Position numbers and translations under genes: made by a program. The notes below the pieces were generated by a model that was given only the letters and a program-made list of their open reading frames with translations, did not search any database and was not told the DNA's origin. A DNA stretch of 9,483 bases from Thermoleophilaceae bacterium (GTDB lineage: Bacteria; Actinomycetota; Thermoleophilia; Solirubrobacterales; Thermoleophilaceae): positions 1 to 9,483 of the forward strand of contig JACCYP010000086.1 in the NCBI GenBank assembly GCA_013696425.1, written 5' to 3'. This document shows positions 6,013 to 9,483 of this stretch, piece by piece (position 1 is the stretch's first letter; every line of letters begins with the position of its first letter).

Positions 6013-7035
6013 CTAGTGCTCGGGCCCTTCGCGCTTCCACGCGTCGATGAGCGCCCGTAGGGTCTGGCGGCCGCTGTACTTCGGCTTCCAGCGCAGCTCC
6101 TTCTTCGCGCGTGCGGTCTTCATCAGCACCGGGTTGCGCACGGCCTCGACCCACGTGAGCTTCTCGGGCGCCGCCGGGACACGTGAGATCACCTCGGCGG
6201 TGGCGTTCACGGCGAGGTCGGGCACGGGAATCGAGTACCAGCCGATCGCGTCGGCGATATCGGACATTGTGAGCGTGCCGGCGCCGGCGAGGTTGTAGGC
6301 CCCCGGCTCGCCCACGCCACGCACGCCGGACACGAATGCGCTCGCCACGTCGTCCTCGTGCACCAGCTGGAAAGGCGTGCCGGGGTCCGGGATGACCGGC
6401 TTGAGGATCGGCATCAGCCCGAGCAGGCTGCGCACGGCGTCGGGCATCCTCTCCGAGAGCTGCACGTAGGGGATCTCCTCGATCAGCATCGTCGCGCGCG
6501 GGCCCGAGACGATGCACGGGCGGAACACGTAGGCCTGCGTCGCCTTCTTGCGCTCGAGCGTCTTCGCGAGTACCTGCTCGACCTCGGCCTTCTGCTGTGA
6601 GTAGAAGTGTTGGTCGGTGCCGAGGGCGGGCACCTCCTCCGTGAGCCACTTCGGGTTCTCGGAGCGGTAGCCGTAGGCGGCCACGCTCGAGGCGTAACAG
6701 ATGCGCCTGGCGCGGCTGCGCACCGCCTGGTCGAACACGTTGCGCGAGCCCTCGACGTTGATCTCGCGCGTCTTGTCGCCCGCGCCGAGCACCGAGAAGG
6801 CGAGATGGATCACGACGTCGGCGCCCTTGAGGGCGTCCTTCACGCTCGCCTTGTCGAGCACGTCGCCCTGGCGGTATTCGGTCTTCTTCCAGCCTTCCGA
6901 CGCGGGGTCGAAGGGACGCCTCGCCATGCCGACGATCTTCTTCACCGCCCGCGAGCGCTCGAGCGCGTCCACGAGCGCGATTCCGAGGTCCCCCGTGGGT
7001 CCGGTCACCGCGACGGTCAGGTCCTGGTCGGGCAC
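6013..7035 (-). CDS. NAD-dependent epimerase/dehydratase (extended SDR)
   Basis: This 340-residue protein is a complete extended short-chain dehydrogenase. The N-terminal Rossmann motif is TGPTGDLG (residues 11-18), followed by ADVVIHLAF, the active-site strand YASSVAAYG (Ser116/Ser117) and the catalytic YSQQK (Tyr145, Lys149). FRPCIVSGP and QLVHEDDVASAF are typical of the NAD-dependent epimerase family, and the C-terminus ends in KELRWKPKYSGRQTLRALIDAW. Such enzymes act on nucleotide sugars, sterols or other alcohols and ketones; 3-beta-hydroxysteroid dehydrogenase-like activity is possible but not demonstrated. It is cytoplasmic, with no membrane span. I chose GTG 7035 because the Rossmann strand starts directly after it; the frame stays open upstream to 7197, but that would overlap the divergent gene. 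There is no strong Shine-Dalgarno; a weak AGGG lies 8 nt upstream. Confidence 0.9.
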   Translation of the reverse strand: MPDQDLTVAVTGPTGDLGIALVDALERSRAVKKIVGMARRPFDPASEGWKKTEYRQGDVLDKASVKDALKGADVVIHLAFSVLGAGDKTREINVEGSRNVFDQAVRSRARRICYASSVAAYGYRSENPKWLTEEVPALGTDQHFYSQQKAEVEQVLAKTLERKKATQAYVFRPCIVSGPRATMLIEEIPYVQLSERMPDAVRSLLGLMPILKPVIPDPGTPFQLVHEDDVASAFVSGVRGVGEPGAYNLAGAGTLTMSDIADAIGWYSIPVPDLAVNATAEVISRVPAAPEKLTWVEAVRNPVLMKTARAKKELRWKPKYSGRQTLRALIDAWKREGPEH

Positions 7036-7041
7036 GGGGCG

Positions 7042-7048
7042 TACCCTA
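7042..7048. promoter_or_regulatory. Possible shared bidirectional -10 for two leaderless genes
   Basis: TACCCTA sits in the 19-nt gap between divergent start codons. The plus-strand TACCCT (7042-7047) ends exactly 7 nt before ATG 7055. The minus-strand TAGGGT (7048-7043) ends exactly 7 nt before GTG 7035. Both fit an actinobacterial TANNNT box with transcription starting at the start codon. Neither strand shows a clear -35. On the minus strand AGGG could instead be a weak ribosome binding site. Confidence 0.55.
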
Positions 7049-7054
7049 ACCGCG

Positions 7055-7399
7055 ATGGCCGAGCTCTCGGTGGTGCTCACGGAAGCCGCTCTCGACGCGA
7101 TCGCGCAGGTGCGGTCGGGGCTGGGCGAGGACCTCACGCTCGTGATCGGGAACGGGTGCTGCGATTCGACGGCGCCGTTCCTGTTCTCGCGCCACATGCG
7201 CGGGCCGAACGAGGAGCACGTGGGGGAGGTCGCCGGCGTGCCCGTGCTGCTCGACTCCCAGCTCGTGCCGCTCTTCGGTGGCCACGAGGTGGTGATCGAC
7301 GCGAAGCCCGATCCCGGCGGCGACTCGTTCTCATGCGAATCCGAGCTCGGTCTACGGCTTTCGTTGAGCCGGCTCCCGCTGGTTGACGTAAAGAAGTAG
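7055..7399 (+). CDS. DUF779 protein
   Basis: This 114-residue protein matches DUF779: the signature GNGCCDSTAP (Cys35, Cys36, Asp37) near the N-terminal third, LFGGHEVVIDAKP in the middle, and a third Cys94 in FSCESELGLRL. The family is small, soluble and uncharacterised, and its genes often lie beside NAD-dependent aldehyde dehydrogenases, for example next to Rv0458 in M. tuberculosis (from memory). Conserved Cys-Cys-Asp suggests metal binding or redox chemistry, which is inference. Here an ALDH gene is 1.7 kb to the left, separated by the regulator and the epimerase. The start is ATG 7055, with no Shine-Dalgarno and a TACCCT box 7 nt upstream, so it is probably leaderless. It ends 3 nt before the convergent hydrolase stop. 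Confidence 0.85.
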   Translation: MAELSVVLTEAALDAIAQVRSGLGEDLTLVIGNGCCDSTAPFLFSRHMRGPNEEHVGEVAGVPVLLDSQLVPLFGGHEVVIDAKPDPGGDSFSCESELGLRLSLSRLPLVDVKK

Positions 7400-7402
7400 C
7401 GG

Positions 7403-7930
7403 TTAGGTCGCGCGCGAGCGCAGGTCCGCGAACACGCTCTCTCCCGTGGGCCATGGGCCGTGGCCGGAGTCGAGGTTGATGTGCCCGCTGTTGCCCGCGG
7501 AACGGAAGCGGGCGTCCCAGGCCTCTGCCATCGCGCGGGCGCGCTCCTCGGTCACGAACGGGTCGTCCTTGCTCGCGACGACGATCGCGGGGTAGCCGAG
7601 CGGCTTCATCGGCATCGGCGCGAACGAGCGAGTCTCGGGCGGCGTGTGGGCCTCGTCGTCCACGTCGGCCGGGGAGACCAGCAGCGCTCCCGAGGCCACG
7701 CCGCCCCAGTGGGCTACGACTGCGCAGCCCAGCGAATGCGCCACGAGCAGCGGGCGCTCCTTGCAGCCGGCCACGGCCTCGGCGAGCGCGGCCACCCATT
7801 CGTCCTTGTCCGGCGCCTCCCAGTCGCGCTGCTCGACGCGGCGGTAGTCGCGGTCGCGCCCCTCCCACAGGGACTGCCAGTGGCCGGGCGGAGATCCGCC
7901 CAGGCCGGGGATGAACAGCACCGTGCTCAT
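7403..7930 (-). CDS. RBBP9/YdeN-family serine hydrolase (alpha/beta fold)
   Basis: This 175-residue protein is the usual length for the compact RBBP9/YdeN alpha/beta hydrolases. It starts with the oxyanion-loop strand VLFIPGLGGSPPGHWQ, carries the nucleophile elbow AHSLGC (Ser66), the acidic residue in SKDDPF (Asp122 or Asp123) and the family-typical end SGHINLDSGHGPWPTG with His150. The triad is complete, so it is probably an active esterase or amidase on small substrates; physiological substrates of bacterial members are poorly known. It is cytoplasmic, without signal peptide. The ATG at 7930 lies 7 nt after the stop of the transporter gene on the same strand, so the two are likely co-transcribed. 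No good Shine-Dalgarno is visible, which suggests coupled translation. Confidence 0.9.
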   Translation of the reverse strand: MSTVLFIPGLGGSPPGHWQSLWEGRDRDYRRVEQRDWEAPDKDEWVAALAEAVAGCKERPLLVAHSLGCAVVAHWGGVASGALLVSPADVDDEAHTPPETRSFAPMPMKPLGYPAIVVASKDDPFVTEERARAMAEAWDARFRSAGNSGHINLDSGHGPWPTGESVFADLRSRAT

Positions 7931-7937
7931 CGAGCGC

Positions 7938-8807
7938 TCACGCGGCTTGCGGCTCGCGCGCGATGGGAGGCGGCGTGAGCGCCGCGGCGGCGATCACGAG
8001 CACGAACGCGAGCATCCTCACCGCCACGCCCAGCGGCTCGTCCGGGAGCGGCTCGCCGAACACCAGCGGGCCGGATGCGATCGTCACCACGTTCGCGCCG
8101 GCCGCCGTGATCGCGATCACCGGCACGGCGTCGCCCAGCTGGAGGCTCCGTGCGGACACCACCAGGCCGATCAGCGAGAGCACGAGGATCACCAGCGCGA
8201 GCGGGCTGAACAGCACACCCACGAGGCCGTCGCCGAGACCGTCGGATGCGCCCTTGATCGCGACATCGGAGGCGCCCCAGAGCAGGCCCGCCGAGAGCGC
8301 CATCCACGGCGCCCCGCGGCGGTCCTCGGAGGCATAGACCCACGCGGCCATCCCGATGAAGACCAGCACGCCCAGGTAGATCGACATGGTGCCGTCGCCG
8401 AAGTCGGAGTGGCTCGACTCGCCGGTGCGCCCGAGCGTGGCGGCGAGGAAGGCGAGGCCGGCAGCAGTCAGGGCGACGCCGATCCACTCGCGCCGGGTGA
8501 CCTCGAAGCCGAACAGCCGGTCGGCGATCACGGTGAGCAGCACCAGGCCGCCTGCGATCACGGACTGCACGAGCGATATCGGCGCGAGGGCGAGTGCGGT
8601 GACGTGCAGAGCCCAGGAGCCGGTCGCGATGACGATCCCGAGCACGTACCACTTGGATCTGAAGAGGGCGAGCGAGGTCCGCACCGGGCGCCGCCACTCG
8701 ACGGGCGGCGACTCGACCGCTCCCTTGTGCTTGTAGAGGAAGCCGACGATCGACGCGAACGCGGTGGCCAGGGCGAAGAGGAGCCCGATCTGGACGGAGA
8801 CCGACAT
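7938..8807 (-). CDS. DMT-superfamily (EamA/NIPA-like) membrane transporter
   Basis: This 289-residue protein has about nine hydrophobic segments: near residues 5-24, 52-73, 76-98, 107-127, 142-160, 169-185, 198-222, 228-248 and 261-280. Length, the small first cytoplasmic loop with SPPVEWRRP, and the segment ALAPISLVQSVIAGGLVLL are typical of drug/metabolite transporters, and closest in my reading to the magnesium-transporter NIPA-like branch rather than classical two-repeat EamA. The substrate is unknown. It acts in the cytoplasmic membrane. The start is ATG 8807 (MSVSVQIGLLF); there is no Shine-Dalgarno, and a TAGCCT box lies 10 nt upstream, so the leader would be very short. It is followed 7 nt later by the hydrolase gene. 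Confidence 0.85.
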   Translation of the reverse strand: MSVSVQIGLLFALATAFASIVGFLYKHKGAVESPPVEWRRPVRTSLALFRSKWYVLGIVIATGSWALHVTALALAPISLVQSVIAGGLVLLTVIADRLFGFEVTRREWIGVALTAAGLAFLAATLGRTGESSHSDFGDGTMSIYLGVLVFIGMAAWVYASEDRRGAPWMALSAGLLWGASDVAIKGASDGLGDGLVGVLFSPLALVILVLSLIGLVVSARSLQLGDAVPVIAITAAGANVVTIASGPLVFGEPLPDEPLGVAVRMLAFVLVIAAAALTPPPIAREPQAA

Positions 8808-8817
8808 GCAGTGATGG

Positions 8818-8823
8818 AGGCTA
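8818..8823 (-). promoter_or_regulatory. Weak candidate -10 box of the transporter gene
   Basis: The minus strand reads TAGCCT, ending 10 nt before ATG 8807. This would give a leader of only a few bases. It fits the leaderless style of other genes in the window but has no -35, so it is weak. Confidence 0.25.
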
Positions 8824-8826
8824 ACC

Positions 8827-8843
8827 GCCGCCGGGACGGCGGC
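8827..8843. other. GC-rich hairpin between Nudix and transporter genes
   Basis: GCCGCC pairs with GGCGGC across a 5-nt loop. It lies 20 nt before the transporter ATG and 12 nt past the stronger hairpin at 8856-8875. It could be part of a terminator region or an attenuator. Confidence 0.4.
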
Positions 8844-8855
8844 TTCCGATCAGAG

Positions 8856-8875
8856 GGCGGGCACGGATGCCCGCC
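8856..8875 (-). terminator. Strong hairpin after the Nudix stop, probable terminator
   Basis: GGCGGGCA pairs perfectly with TGCCCGCC over 8 bp with a 4-nt loop (CGGA). On the minus strand it begins 3 nt after the Nudix gene's stop. No run of U follows (the next minus-strand bases are CTCTGATCGG), so it would be a U-poor actinobacterial-type terminator or a 3'-end stabiliser. Confidence 0.5.
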
Positions 8876-8878
8876 GAT

Positions 8879-9483
8879 CTAATCCTCGTAACCGGGCTCG
8901 CCCGGCAAGAGCACCTGCGCGTGGTCGTCCTTCACGATCACGCGGGGCTGGACGGGCTCCACCGTCCGGCCGCGGGCGACCTCGAGCGCATGGTCCACCG
9001 ACTCGAGCTCCGCGAGCTGCTCGAGATGCTTGATGGTCGGGAAGACCAGCAGCAGCTCGCCGCGCTCCCCCGCCTCGAGCGCCCCGCGCGGGGAAATCCA
9101 GCGGAAGTCGACGCACTCGGCGTCATCGACCTTCGGCTCCTGCCCTTGGGGCGCACGCATGACGAAAAACCATGTGTCGAAGCGCTTCTTCACCTCGGCG
9201 GGGGTCACCCAGCGCGAGAACGCCACGAGCTCGTCCGGGTCCCTCACCGCGAGCGCGGCCTCCTCCTCGAGCTCCCGCAGCGCCGCGCCCCTCTCGCCGT
9301 CGTCGGAGTCGTGCACCGAGCCGCCCGGGAACACCCACGCGCCGCCCATGAACGATGCGTCGGGGTTGCGCTGCACGAGCAGCACGTCCACCCCGTCGTC
9401 CCCGTCGCGGAGCACGATGGCGGAGGCGGCGAGGCGGGCGGGCGTCTCGTCCCCGGGGTTCAGCTCCTCGCCTGGGTTGGGGC
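8879..9483 (-). CDS. Nudix hydrolase, N-terminus outside window
   Basis: The frame is open to the right edge, so the start is missing; GTG 9415 falls inside the first beta strand (AIVLRDG) and is not the start. The visible part begins PNPGEELNPGDETPARLAAS, then VDVLLVQRNPDASFMGGAWVFPGG, which leads into the Nudix box. The catalytic RELEEE (REXXEE, divalent metal binding) is intact, but the box is a variant: one residue longer between PGG and RE, with Asp for the first Glu and Ala for the Gly near its end. Longer boxes of this sort occur in NUDT19-like actinobacterial members. The family hydrolyses nucleoside diphosphates linked to another group, including CoA or NADH derivatives; the substrate here is unknown. 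The C-terminal region holds FRWISPRGALEAGERGE, ending in PGEPGYED. Confidence 0.88.
   Translation of the reverse strand, partial: PNPGEELNPGDETPARLAASAIVLRDGDDGVDVLLVQRNPDASFMGGAWVFPGGSVHDSDDGERGAALRELEEEAALAVRDPDELVAFSRWVTPAEVKKRFDTWFFVMRAPQGQEPKVDDAECVDFRWISPRGALEAGERGELLLVFPTIKHLEQLAELESVDHALEVARGRTVEPVQPRVIVKDDHAQVLLPGEPGYED

Noticed and set aside
6013..7197. Extension of the epimerase start upstream to 7197
   Set aside because: It would overlap the divergent DUF779 gene, whose motifs are clear, and the Rossmann strand begins right after GTG 7035.
7911..8882. 323-codon plus-strand open frame, His/Arg/Glu-rich
   Set aside because: It is antisense to a multi-pass membrane protein, and hydrophobic codons read backwards give this polar composition.
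1..9483. CRISPR array, insertion sequence, tRNA, phage or defence system
   Set aside because: No spaced direct repeats, transposase motifs, inverted-repeat ends or cloverleaf sequences were seen; base composition appears uniform and all genes fit metabolic families.

Overview
The window is compact, high-GC DNA with NNS-biased codon use and GTG/TTG starts. Several start codons lack a Shine-Dalgarno sequence and sit 6-7 nt after a TANNNT hexamer, which suggests leaderless mRNAs. The gene content (Fe-type ADH, ALDH, SCP2 proteins, HxlR-SCP2 fusion, DUF779, and a secreted protein with a Cys-pair C-terminal domain) points to an actinomycetotal chromosome. I would guess Thermoleophilia/Solirubrobacterales, but that is inference. 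There are no mobile elements, rRNA, tRNA or CRISPR, and no gene-free stretch longer than about 70 bases.

Layout. (i) 1-2381 (+) is a tight operon: the C-terminus of a thiolase, a stand-alone SCP2 protein, an iron-type alcohol dehydrogenase and a small basic protein of unknown function. (ii) 2386-3720 (-) is one secreted, probably beta-propeller protein, divergent from (iii) an aldehyde dehydrogenase at 3763-5298 (+). (iv) 5295-5957 (-) is an HxlR-type regulator fused to an SCP2-like domain; it overlaps the ALDH tail to tail by 4 nt and has no normal start codon in its reading frame. (v) 6013-7035 (-) is an extended SDR/NAD-dependent epimerase, divergent by only 19 nt from (vi) a DUF779 protein at 7055-7399 (+). 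(vii) 7403-7930 (-) is an RBBP9/YdeN-type serine hydrolase, 7 nt downstream of (viii) a multi-pass DMT/NIPA-like transporter at 7938-8807 (-). (ix) 8879-9483 (-) is a Nudix hydrolase that runs off the right edge.

Working together: Fe-ADH (alcohol to aldehyde), ALDH (aldehyde to acid), DUF779 (a family often found beside ALDH genes), an HxlR-family regulator (the family includes the formaldehyde-responsive HxlR of Bacillus), thiolase and two SCP2 modules would make a plausible route for oxidising a hydrophobic alcohol/aldehyde and feeding it into acyl-CoA metabolism. This is a neighbourhood inference; the substrate cannot be read from the sequence. The right third looks like ordinary housekeeping genes.

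Most notable are the two divergent gene pairs that each share a TANNNTA element, which reads as a -10 box on both strands, and the HxlR-SCP2 gene whose apparent start codon is ATC. I saw no evidence of a new defence or mobile system.
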